Origin: Oscillospiraceae bacterium
GTDB lineage: Bacteria; Bacillota; Clostridia; Oscillospirales; Acutalibacteraceae
NCBI GenBank assembly: GCA_015066385.1
Contig: SVOJ01000001.1
Location: 248,001 to 312,000, forward strand
Direction of reading: 5' to 3'
Length of the DNA stretch: 64,000 nt
Shown piece after piece: positions 1-6,710 of this stretch. The first letter of the stretch is position 1; every line of letters starts with the position of its first letter. Both the position numbers and the translations under genes were made by a program. Below the pieces are notes generated by a model, which did no database searches, was not told where the DNA came from, and saw nothing but the letters and a program-made list of their open reading frames with translations.

Positions 1-475
1 ATCCAACGGCGGATTCGGTTATATCATCGAAATCAAAAACGGCGGCGACCTCGGCTACAAAGCCACGGATGAGCTGTATCGCATTCTCACAGAACGCGAT
101 ATGCTTTCCAAAGTTGTCGTCGGCACGTTCAACGGGGAAGTCACCAAATATATGGACGAAAACTACCCCGATCTGATCCGCTCTGCCTCCATTGTTGAAG
201 CTGTATTTTTCTTCCTTCGTGCAACCTTTAACATCCCCGCCGATGAAGATACCTTCAAATACGATGCTCTGCAGGTGCCGTCTTTGGCTGTTGTGCTGAA
301 CCTTGCAAGCACCCGTGTTATCAATTATGCGCATGAACACAATCTTGCCATGCAGTATTGGACGATCAACGATCCGTATGAATGTGCAAGAATAGCCCAA
401 AACGGCGGTGATGCCATCATGTCCGACTATCCCGATATGGCATATGCCGTTGTGCACGGAACATACGAATGGTGA
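1..475 (+). CDS. Glycerophosphodiester phosphodiesterase, C-terminal part (partial)
   Basis: The frame is open from base 2 to the stop at 473-475, so the gene starts upstream of the window. About 157 residues are visible. They look like the end of a GDPD-family TIM barrel: a GYIIEIKN strand near the edge, then 'MQYWTINDP' followed by 'IAQNGGDAIMSDYPD', which match the last two barrel strands of that family (the tryptophan strand and the 'GVDGIxTDxP' strand). The family hydrolyses glycerophosphodiesters to sn-glycerol 3-phosphate and an alcohol. The N-terminal catalytic HRG motif lies outside the window. A perfect inverted repeat follows six bases after the stop. The family call is fairly secure; substrate and cellular location cannot be judged. 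Confidence 0.8.
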   Translation, partial: SNGGFGYIIEIKNGGDLGYKATDELYRILTERDMLSKVVVGTFNGEVTKYMDENYPDLIRSASIVEAVFFFLRATFNIPADEDTFKYDALQVPSLAVVLNLASTRVINYAHEHNLAMQYWTINDPYECARIAQNGGDAIMSDYPDMAYAVVHGTYEW

Positions 476-480
476 ATGAA

Positions 481-508
481 GGCTTATCGGGCTAAAGTCC
501 GATAAGCC
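481..508 (+). terminator. Hairpin after the GDPD gene
   Basis: GGCTTATCGG and CCGATAAGCC form a perfect 10-bp stem around an 8-base loop, just after the stop codon. The T-run after it is short (TT then AAATGC), so it may be a weak terminator or an mRNA-stabilising hairpin. It is followed by a low-complexity stretch of AAAATGCAAAATG-type repeats up to about 545. Confidence 0.6.
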
Positions 509-588
509 TTAAATGCAAAATGCAAAATTCAAAATGCAAAATGAAAGGGTCGCTTCGCTCCGATTTATAGATTTTGTGCGATAAATTA

Positions 589-657
589 CGGTTTATCGGT
601 GAGTAGCCAATCACGGGGACGGTACTGTGATTGATTCCCCGAAATCCCGATAAACCG
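589..657. repeat. REP-like nested inverted repeat
   Basis: CGGTTTATCGG (589-599) pairs with CCGATAAACCG (647-657). Inside it CAATCAC (608-614) pairs with GTGATTG (626-632) around a GGGGACGG core. The two-level symmetry and the G-rich core resemble dispersed REP/MITE-like units. I see no second full copy in the window, so mobility is inference. The rest of 512-708 holds no gene. Confidence 0.45.
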
Positions 658-708
658 AAATTTTTCAATTTCTTATTTCTGTTCTATGAAAAATAATTGT
701 TATTTTGC

Positions 709-737
709 TTGACAAGGCTTAACTTGTTTGCTATAAT
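709..737 (+). promoter_or_regulatory. Sigma-A promoter of tRNA-Val
   Basis: TTGACA at 709-714 and TATAAT at 732-737, both perfect consensus with a 17-bp spacer, end 21 bases before the tRNA. Confidence 0.9.
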
Positions 738-758
738 AAATGCCGTTGAAATGAATAC

Positions 759-835
759 GGGGGCGTAGCTCAGTTGGTTAGAGCGCCTGCTTCACACGCA
801 GGAGGTCTGCAGTTCGAGTCTGCACGTCCCCACCA
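759..835 (+). tRNA. tRNA-Val (anticodon CAC)
   Basis: A 77-base cloverleaf with encoded CCA. The acceptor GGGGGCG pairs with CGTCCCC, the D arm is GCTC/GAGC, the anticodon stem is CCTGC/GCAGG around loop TTCACAC (anticodon CAC at 793-795), and the T arm is TGCAG/CTGCA around TTCGAGT. It reads the Val codon GTG. It has a perfect promoter upstream and a terminator directly downstream, so it is a single-gene unit. Confidence 0.95.
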
Positions 836-870
836 AAAAAATCGGCAAGCCGCGGCTTGTCGATTTTTTT
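836..870 (+). terminator. Rho-independent terminator of tRNA-Val
   Basis: AATCG-G-CAAGCC pairs with GGCTTG-T-CGATT around a GC loop, followed by seven Ts. It starts immediately after the tRNA CCA end. The T-run leads straight into the hairpin array. Confidence 0.85.
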
Positions 871-872
871 AT

Positions 873-1058
873 CCAATCCGCAGGATTGGCATGTAATCAC
901 GGCGCAGCCGTGTATGTAATCAGCGAAGCTGTATGTAATTCACAGCCGGTACTGCTGCGGATTGATTACATACATTTCCTTACGGAAATGATTCCATACA
1001 ACACTTCGTGTTGATGCCATACCGCCTGTGGCGGATTTCATACAATGCTTGCGCATTG
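873..1058 (+). repeat. Hairpin array, copy 1 (small palindromes with fixed linkers)
   Basis: This is a string of short, mostly perfect hairpins: CCAATCC-GCA-GGATTGG (873-889), CACGGC-GCA-GCCGTG (898-912), CAGC-GAA-GCTG (921-931), an irregular middle (940-970), CATTTCC-TTAC-GGAAATG (973-990), CAACAC-TTC-GTGTTG (999-1013), CCGCC-TGT-GGCGG (1022-1034) and CAATGC-TTGC-GCATTG (1043-1058). The linkers are 8 bases, TATGTAAT-like in the first half and ATNCCATA/ATTTCATA-like in the second. A homologous copy lies in inverted orientation at 27331-27503. In both cases the array begins right after the T-run of a tRNA terminator and reads in the tRNA direction. No open frame of note is present. It may be an RNA, a protein-binding array or a mobile repeat. 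Confidence 0.8.
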
Positions 1059-1068
1059 ATTTTTTTTG

Positions 1069-1095
1069 CAGAACCTGCCCGGTTCTGTTTTTTTA
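1069..1095 (+). terminator. Rho-independent terminator after the hairpin array
   Basis: CAGAACC (1069-1075) pairs with GGTTCTG (1081-1087) around TGCCC, followed by seven Ts. It suggests that the array is transcribed, either as its own RNA or by read-through from tRNA-Val. Confidence 0.75.
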
Positions 1096-1117
1096 TTTGA
1101 GAATTTTCTCAATCCGC

Positions 1118-1146
1118 TTGCACTTGGTCGCTTAATATGCTATATT
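1118..1146 (+). promoter_or_regulatory. Promoter of the LRR surface protein gene
   Basis: TTGCAC at 1118-1123 and TATATT at 1141-1146 with a 17-bp spacer. The expected transcription start, near 1151-1154, coincides with the first base of the 17-bp stem of the structured leader. Confidence 0.65.
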
Positions 1147-1150
1147 GAAA

Positions 1151-1328
1151 CTACCACACTATAATTTAATAATGCAACTCAATTTAAGGGTAGTCGTGTT
1201 TTTACCGTTTTGGTAAAAGCACTAACTTTGTTATTTCGATTTTCCCTTAGTTGAGAAATGAAATTATAGTGTGGTAGCTAATCGAAGTTGGTGTTTTTCG
1301 TGTGTGCTTGACTTCGGTTAGCACACAC
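1151..1328 (+). promoter_or_regulatory. Structured 5' leader with terminator/antiterminator
   Basis: The leader begins with a perfect 17-bp stem, CTACCACACTATAATTT (1151-1167) with its complement at 1261-1277. Nested inside are CTCAA-(T)-TTAAGGG (1178-1190) with CCCTTAGTTGAG (1244-1255), and TTTTACC (1200-1206) with GGTAAAA (1212-1218), extended by GTG/CAC. After this, bases 1280-1288 (AATCGAAGT) can pair over 9 bp, with one G-U, with 1311-1319, which is the loop of the terminator at 1300-1328. The two foldings exclude each other, which is the architecture of an attenuator or riboswitch. No known aptamer or T-box is recognised. A MITE inserted in the 5' UTR would also explain the outer inverted repeat. 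Confidence 0.6.
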
Positions 1329-1337
1329 TTTTTTTAT
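1300..1337 (+). terminator. Leader (attenuator) terminator before the LRR gene
   Basis: GTGTGTGCT (1300-1308) and AGCACACAC (1320-1328) form a perfect 9-bp stem followed by seven Ts. It lies between the promoter and the ribosome binding site AAGGAGG (1341-1347), so it would stop transcription of the gene just downstream unless it is prevented. Confidence 0.8.
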
Positions 1338-1355
1338 TTTAAGGAGGATGTTGAA

Positions 1356-4235
1356 ATGAAGCACACATTCAAAAAGAGTATTGCTGTTATTCTTGCAACA
1401 CTCATGCTGCTCACGGCTGCACCAATGGCAGGCTTTGTCGTCATTGAATTGCCGGGAGTTTCTTATGCGCAAGCCTCAGAAATCCTTGATTCCGGCACGT
1501 ATGGAGCATTTGTCTGGACATTGGATAAGGATTACACGCTGACCATATCCGGCTCCGGTGAACTTACGGGAGAGTATCCGTGGGAATCCTATCGCAATTA
1601 TATTAAAACTTTGATCATTGATGACGGGTTGACGCATTTATCCTATGATACTTTTGAAAATTATACCTCGCTTGTCAGCGTTACTATACCGGCTGATAGT
1701 ATCACTCATTGGTCATCTCATATTTTCAGGGGATGTTCGGCATTGACCGAAATCAATGTATCAAATCCGACGGAATATGAATTCTCTGTAGATGGCGTAT
1801 TATATCTTGGTGATACATTACGGAGGTATCCTGAAGGAAAAAGAGATGTATCTTTTTCTGTGCCTGATACAGTTAGCACAATAGGTTGTGGAGCTTTTTC
1901 TGACAATGTTTGGTTGCAAAGTGTTTCTATTCCTGCAAATGTCACATCCGTTGAATCCGGTGCATTCAGTGGATGTTCTACATTGTCGTCTGTTACCTTT
2001 GATGAAAACAGCCGCGTGAGTTTGATTGAAGAGGATGTTTTTCGGGATTGTACGGCATTAGTAGGAATTGAATTGCCCGAGAGTGTTATGACTGTTTTTG
2101 GCGGTGCATTCACAAATACTGCATTTTTCAATGATTCTTCCAATTGGGAGAATGGTGTATTATATATTGGCAAACATCTGATTCGAGCAAACAAAGATGC
2201 ATCTTCTTCGTATACTGTTAAAGACGGAACGAAATCCATTGCTACATATGCTTTTTATGGTTGTTCTTTGTATGACATTACCATTCCGGACAGTGTGATA
2301 GGTATAGGTATGTCGGCTTTTGATGAAACACCCTACTACTACGATCAATCCAATTGGATTGACGGATGTTTTTATGCGGATGATCATTTGATAATGAGAT
2401 CTGCAGATATAGCAGGTGATTACACCATCAAAGATGGTACCAAATCCGTTAGCATGTATGCATTTTACGGTTGCACTGAACTCACATCTATTACGATTCC
2501 CAGCAGTGTGAAAAGTATTGGAATTGCAGCTTTTGGTGATTGCTCTTCCCTTACTTCTGTTTCGTTTGCAACGGACAGTCAGTTGTTATATATTGACTAT
2601 TTTGCATTTAGTGGTTCTGCACTGACAGCAATGCGCATTCCTGATAATGTTGAAATTATTGCATATGATGCTTTTGCTGACTGTTCAGCATTGACAATAA
2701 TCAGTATTCCGAGCAGTGTTGAATATATCGCATCTGGTGCATTTGAAGAATGCACATCCCTTTCTGCTGTATATATCGAAGACATTGATGCGTGGTGCAA
2801 TATTGATTTTGCGGATATAGAAAGTTCTCCATTGGTTGTTGCCGCAGCAATAAATAGTTCTTATTGTCCTTTGTATCTGAACAATGAACCGGTAACGGAA
2901 ATAACTGTTTCATCTTCCAAAGGTAATGCAATAAAAGATTATGCATTAACTTATTGTTTCACTTTGATGAAAGCCAATATTCAAGAGGGTATTGAGACCA
3001 TCGGCAATTATGCATTCATGGGTTGTACTTCACTTTCGTCCGTTGCGCTTTCGACCGATGTAAAAGTTATTGAAGATGAAGCATTCAATTTTTGCTTCTC
3101 GCTGACTGATGTTTATTATGGCGGCACAGAAGAAGAATGGAATGCAATTGAAATCGGCATTAACAATGATTATTTGCTGAATGCTACCATTCACTTTAAT
3201 TCAACAGGGGAATGTGCCCATGTCCCAAGCACCGTTACCCAGCCGGAAAGCTGTACCGTAAACGGCTACATACTGACAGTCTGTGACCTGTGCGGTGAGC
3301 AGTTGTCATTTGAAACCATTCCGGCGGCACACGCCTGGGGCGAATGGATTGAAACAAAGACCGCAACCTGCGTGCAGGTTGGTGAAGAAACACGCACCTG
3401 CGGCAGATGCGGTGAAACCGAAACCCGTGAAACGGCAATTGGCGACCATGATTTCAGTGCGGAATGGACGATTGACGTTGAGTCCACCTGTGCGCAGGAA
3501 GGCAGTCAGTCCCGTCATTGCAAATACTGTTCTGCAACGACCGATGCAAAACTCGTGGAAAAGAAAGAACATACTTTTGGTGAATGGTATGTTGTGATTG
3601 AACCGACTTTGCTTGCGGACGGTAAAAAGGAACGCAAGTGTTCTGCTTGTCATGCAACCGAGGAAGAAGCAATTGAAAAACTTCTCTATAAAGAATATGT
3701 CAATGAAGAAACGGGAATCGGCGTCGGTGTTACCAAGGAAGCTTACGGCGGTAAGGATATCACCGTTGAAATTGAGGAAGTCTTTGACGGCAGTCAGTTT
3801 GTGACGAATAACTATGGAAAAATCCGCACATGGAATATCAAAACCCATCTGAACGGCGAAAAGGTGCAACCTCTTGAACCTGTATACATCAGGATTCCGC
3901 TTCCTGCCGATTACAATGCAAACAGAATATTTGTATACCATGTCAATTCGCAGACCGGTGTGAGTGAAAAACTTGCAAGCGAGGTCATTGACGGTTATAT
4001 CTGCTTCTACACCGATTCATTCAGCCGCTTTATCATAGTCGATGAAAGCAGTTTGATTGAAACACCCGATCCGGATGATCCTGATGTTCCCGATGAACCT
4101 GATGAACCCACCAAAAATTGCTCCCACCTTTGCCACAAGGACGGCATTCTCGGCTTCTTCTGGAAAATCATCCGCTTCTTCTGGAAGCTGTTCGGCATGA
4201 ATCCCATCTGTGAATGCGGTGCGGCGCATTATTAA
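1356..4235 (+). CDS. Secreted BspA-like leucine-rich repeat protein with Cys-repeat region and conserved C-terminal tail
   Basis: The 959-residue product starts at ATG 1356, eight bases after AAGGAGG; an in-frame ATG at 1302 lies inside the leader terminator and is unlikely. The signal peptide is at residues 1-37 (MKHTFKK followed by a hydrophobic core). LRR_5/BspA-type repeats ('SITIPSSVKSIGIAAFGDCSSL') fill about 40-615. Next come three or four HxxxxxxxxxxTCxxxGxxxxxCxxCG units (about 618-795), typical of Clostridia surface proteins. A beta-rich region leads to an acidic PDPDDPDVPDEPDEP linker (about 902-917). The final 40 residues hold CSHLCH, FFWKIIRFFWKLFGM and CECGAAHY. That tail recurs, nearly unchanged, in the GLUG protein at the right end. 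It probably binds host or cell-surface ligands; the function of the tail is unknown. Confidence 0.85.
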   Translation: MKHTFKKSIAVILATLMLLTAAPMAGFVVIELPGVSYAQASEILDSGTYGAFVWTLDKDYTLTISGSGELTGEYPWESYRNYIKTLIIDDGLTHLSYDTFENYTSLVSVTIPADSITHWSSHIFRGCSALTEINVSNPTEYEFSVDGVLYLGDTLRRYPEGKRDVSFSVPDTVSTIGCGAFSDNVWLQSVSIPANVTSVESGAFSGCSTLSSVTFDENSRVSLIEEDVFRDCTALVGIELPESVMTVFGGAFTNTAFFNDSSNWENGVLYIGKHLIRANKDASSSYTVKDGTKSIATYAFYGCSLYDITIPDSVIGIGMSAFDETPYYYDQSNWIDGCFYADDHLIMRSADIAGDYTIKDGTKSVSMYAFYGCTELTSITIPSSVKSIGIAAFGDCSSLTSVSFATDSQLLYIDYFAFSGSALTAMRIPDNVEIIAYDAFADCSALTIISIPSSVEYIASGAFEECTSLSAVYIEDIDAWCNIDFADIESSPLVVAAAINSSYCPLYLNNEPVTEITVSSSKGNAIKDYALTYCFTLMKANIQEGIETIGNYAFMGCTSLSSVALSTDVKVIEDEAFNFCFSLTDVYYGGTEEEWNAIEIGINNDYLLNATIHFNSTGECAHVPSTVTQPESCTVNGYILTVCDLCGEQLSFETIPAAHAWGEWIETKTATCVQVGEETRTCGRCGETETRETAIGDHDFSAEWTIDVESTCAQEGSQSRHCKYCSATTDAKLVEKKEHTFGEWYVVIEPTLLADGKKERKCSACHATEEEAIEKLLYKEYVNEETGIGVGVTKEAYGGKDITVEIEEVFDGSQFVTNNYGKIRTWNIKTHLNGEKVQPLEPVYIRIPLPADYNANRIFVYHVNSQTGVSEKLASEVIDGYICFYTDSFSRFIIVDESSLIETPDPDDPDVPDEPDEPTKNCSHLCHKDGILGFFWKIIRFFWKLFGMNPICECGAAHY

Positions 4236-4264
4236 AAACAATCAATAACAGCATAAACAAAATC

Positions 4265-4295
4265 ACCGCCGGGGAGTTGGTTGCTCCCCGGCGGT
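4265..4295. terminator. Strong GC-rich hairpin between convergent genes
   Basis: ACCGCCGGGGAG pairs perfectly with CTCCCCGGCGGT around TTGGTTG. It lies 30 bases after the LRR gene and 20 bases after the stop of the convergent esterase gene, so it probably serves both. Neither side has a long T-run. Nearly the same sequence (CCGCCGGGGA) forms the hairpin after the GLUG surface protein gene at 60247-60270. Confidence 0.7.
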
Positions 4296-4315
4296 GTGCT
4301 ATGTTATCTTTCAAT

Positions 4316-6559
4316 TCAGCTGAACAACAACATAATTCTGCTGAAAATCATCAGGAAAAATGCCTTGATTTTTGCTATAAGGCTGCTTTCGTTGCCGAGG
4401 TTCAGTTGTACATTTACATCTTCTCTTTCTTCGCTGTCTGCGGTGAAACGGAAGTCATCCACGCTGATGTCTGCACCTGCCGCGCCGAGGTCTGCGAATG
4501 TGAATGTCACATTCTTAACATCATTGAGCACATTGTGCGAATAGGTGGAGGTTGCCTTGTTGCCTTGCGGATAGAGTGTGTTCAGGTCGAGGGTGACGGT
4601 GTGCCATTCGCCGTCGGCAGGGATGGTTGCATCATCCATGATTTTTGCAGTGTACCAATCGCAGTTGCTGTTGCCCGTTTCAATGCGCAGTTCGTCAAAA
4701 CGGACCGCTTCGCTGGATTCCACACGGACTTTGAAAGACAGTGTTCCGTAGTTGCTCCAATTCAGGTCTGCATCTTGGAAATATGCAGTTTTGCCGTTTT
4801 CGTTGTAAGTGAAATTCGGGCTGATGCTGAAGGTGTCGCTGTTGCCGTCTGCACAAACAAGCAAACCTTTTTCGCCGCTGTAGGCACTGCTTTCAGCAAA
4901 GCGGAGTGTTGCATTGCTTACATTCCATGTGTTGTAAAAACCGCTGTATTCGTTGCTGTGGCAATGCCAGTAGGAGTCATAATCGCAGTTTGTCCATGCT
5001 TCGTTCTGCCACGTGTGCGCCGTGCGGAACCGGTTTGTGATGAACGGGGAGACTGCCAAAAGTTTTTCGCCGTTTCTCGATGCAAACAGATTTGCTTTGC
5101 CGTTGTATTGCGCAAAGGCATAGGTGGCACTTGCGGGATTTTCAATGCCGTCGCAATAAATACGGACGGTGTCATTGGAAACCAGTTGAGCATCTGCCGC
5201 AACATAAATTCCGTCATCGCCGCAGATTGCAAAGCCGTAAAGTGTATCGCCGTCAACCATAAGACCGTCACCGATGTTATTCAGTGTCACATAAATGCTG
5301 TTGTCTTTGTAGACGATTTTTGATTTGTAGGGTGCGCTGTAACTGTCATGCCTGTCATAAACGAGTCCCAGTGCCGCATAAGCCATTTTTTCACCGACTT
5401 CCTGCTTGCAGATGGGGTGAATGGCATGTGTGACGACATCGTAGGAAAGCGGAATATCATAAATCGAAGTCATGGCTCTGCTGTCGGGCTGCAGGCTTTG
5501 CATGTCTGCAAATTCCGCATTTTTGGACTGCAGTGCATTGGCATCACCGTATGAATAAGAAGCCAGCTGCGTATAAACAATGGGCAGAAGCCCGTCTTTG
5601 TAATTAAAGTATTCCGTATAAGATTTTTGCAGCAGATTGAATGCTCTTGTATACTGACCGTTTTCCCAGAAAAGATCCGTTTCCCCTTGATACCAGATCA
5701 TACCCGACAGACGGAAGTTTTTCAGGGGGGCAATCTTGTCGTTGAAATTGCAGGTCATATCCGAGCTGAAATTGATTTTGTCTTCTTTCCAATCGGCAAG
5801 AGCAATATATCTGCCGTCGGCTTTGCAGTCGTTGAGTACACCGACATCATTTTCAATCGCTTCACGCGAAAGCCATGTCAGAATGGATGTGCCGCCTAAG
5901 TTCGCATTGAGAATGCCGACGGGCATATCCAGTTTTTCGATCATTTCTTCTGCAAAGAAGTAGCCGACCGCACTCAGTCCGTACACATTTTCATCCGTAC
6001 CCTTGTACCAATTTACCGCAACCCCGTAATCCGTGATGGGTTTTGCCGGATAATGTTCGATGTTGCCGTCATAACCGCCTTGTGCCGGTACGGCAAGAAA
6101 ACGCAGTGCATCACTGCCGACAATGCCGTTTTGTTGCATGGATATCCCCGTTTCGGACTGACCGAGCGGCATCTGCATGTTGGATTGACCGCCTGCCAGC
6201 CACAATTCACCGAATACAACCCCCGTCAATACGGCAAACTGCTTGTTGTTGACGGTCAATGTAATGCTGTATTCATCATAACCACCTGCGGGAGCAGGAA
6301 AACTGACTTTGAATGTGCCGTCGGGGGCAACGACCGCGTTTGCCGTCTGTATGCTTGTGCCTGTTGCGTTTTTAAGGGTCAATGCAATGTTTGCACCGGG
6401 CGTGCCCGTGCCGGCAAGCACGGCTTCATCCAACTGCTTGAACAACATGTTGTTACCGTAGTAACTGTAAAGTTTTGCTTGTGCTTCGTCAGCAACGGCA
6501 AAAGCCGCCGAGCCGAGCAAAAAAGCAACCGTCATAAGAATACTGAGCATCTTTTTCAT
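4316..6559 (-). CDS. Secreted sialate O-acetylesterase-like protein with C-terminal carbohydrate-binding-like domain
   Basis: The 747-residue product has a signal peptide (MKKMLSILMTVAFLLGSAAFA) and starts behind GGAGG. The core resembles SGNH-fold sialate O-acetylesterases: 'GELWLAGGQSNMQMPLGQSE' carries the nucleophile block GQSNM near residue 130, then 'NANLGGTSILTWLS', 'MIWYQGETDLFW' and a late 'VVTHAIHPICKQEVGEKMA' that supplies the Asp/His-type block. Such enzymes remove acetyl groups from sialic acids or plant polysaccharides. About 530-710 form a beta-sandwich-like module ('NWSNYGTLSFKVRVES'). The protein ends in a short hydrophobic/basic tail, FFLMIFSRIMLLFS, reminiscent of tails on three other secreted proteins here. 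It is divergent from the GH30 gene, so it probably joins the local glycan-use locus. The exact acetylated substrate is unknown. Confidence 0.8.
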   Translation of the reverse strand: MKKMLSILMTVAFLLGSAAFAVADEAQAKLYSYYGNNMLFKQLDEAVLAGTGTPGANIALTLKNATGTSIQTANAVVAPDGTFKVSFPAPAGGYDEYSITLTVNNKQFAVLTGVVFGELWLAGGQSNMQMPLGQSETGISMQQNGIVGSDALRFLAVPAQGGYDGNIEHYPAKPITDYGVAVNWYKGTDENVYGLSAVGYFFAEEMIEKLDMPVGILNANLGGTSILTWLSREAIENDVGVLNDCKADGRYIALADWKEDKINFSSDMTCNFNDKIAPLKNFRLSGMIWYQGETDLFWENGQYTRAFNLLQKSYTEYFNYKDGLLPIVYTQLASYSYGDANALQSKNAEFADMQSLQPDSRAMTSIYDIPLSYDVVTHAIHPICKQEVGEKMAYAALGLVYDRHDSYSAPYKSKIVYKDNSIYVTLNNIGDGLMVDGDTLYGFAICGDDGIYVAADAQLVSNDTVRIYCDGIENPASATYAFAQYNGKANLFASRNGEKLLAVSPFITNRFRTAHTWQNEAWTNCDYDSYWHCHSNEYSGFYNTWNVSNATLRFAESSAYSGEKGLLVCADGNSDTFSISPNFTYNENGKTAYFQDADLNWSNYGTLSFKVRVESSEAVRFDELRIETGNSNCDWYTAKIMDDATIPADGEWHTVTLDLNTLYPQGNKATSTYSHNVLNDVKNVTFTFADLGAAGADISVDDFRFTADSEEREDVNVQLNLGNESSLIAKIKAFFLMIFSRIMLLFS

Positions 6560-6652
6560 AAATATTACCTCCGTAATATGTTTGTTCTATTGTAGCAAAA
6601 TAGATAAAATTTGTAAATAGGAAATTTATTTTTTATATCAATAAAACAATGC

Positions 6653-6681
6653 TTGCTTTTTTTGCTTTAAAAAACTATAAT
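6653..6681 (+). promoter_or_regulatory. Promoter of the glycosidase operon
   Basis: TTGCTT at 6653-6658 and TATAAT at 6676-6681 with a 17-bp spacer, 30 bases before the GH30 start. Confidence 0.7.
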
Positions 6682-6710
6682 AAAACCAAAATATGCCTTG
6701 AGGTGAGCAG

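Noticed and set aside
873-1058. CRISPR array
   Set aside because: Units are short palindromes with constant linkers; there are no identical repeats of 25-40 bases, no unique spacers and no cas genes.
1151-1337. T-box or other known riboswitch before the LRR gene
   Set aside because: No T-box sequence (AGGGTGGNACCGCG type), no specifier loop and no recognised aptamer core.
4214-5323. Long plus-strand open frame opposite the sialate esterase-like gene
   Set aside because: It mirrors the codons of the minus-strand gene, has no RBS, and its product is a run of Val/Cys/Phe/Ala without domains.
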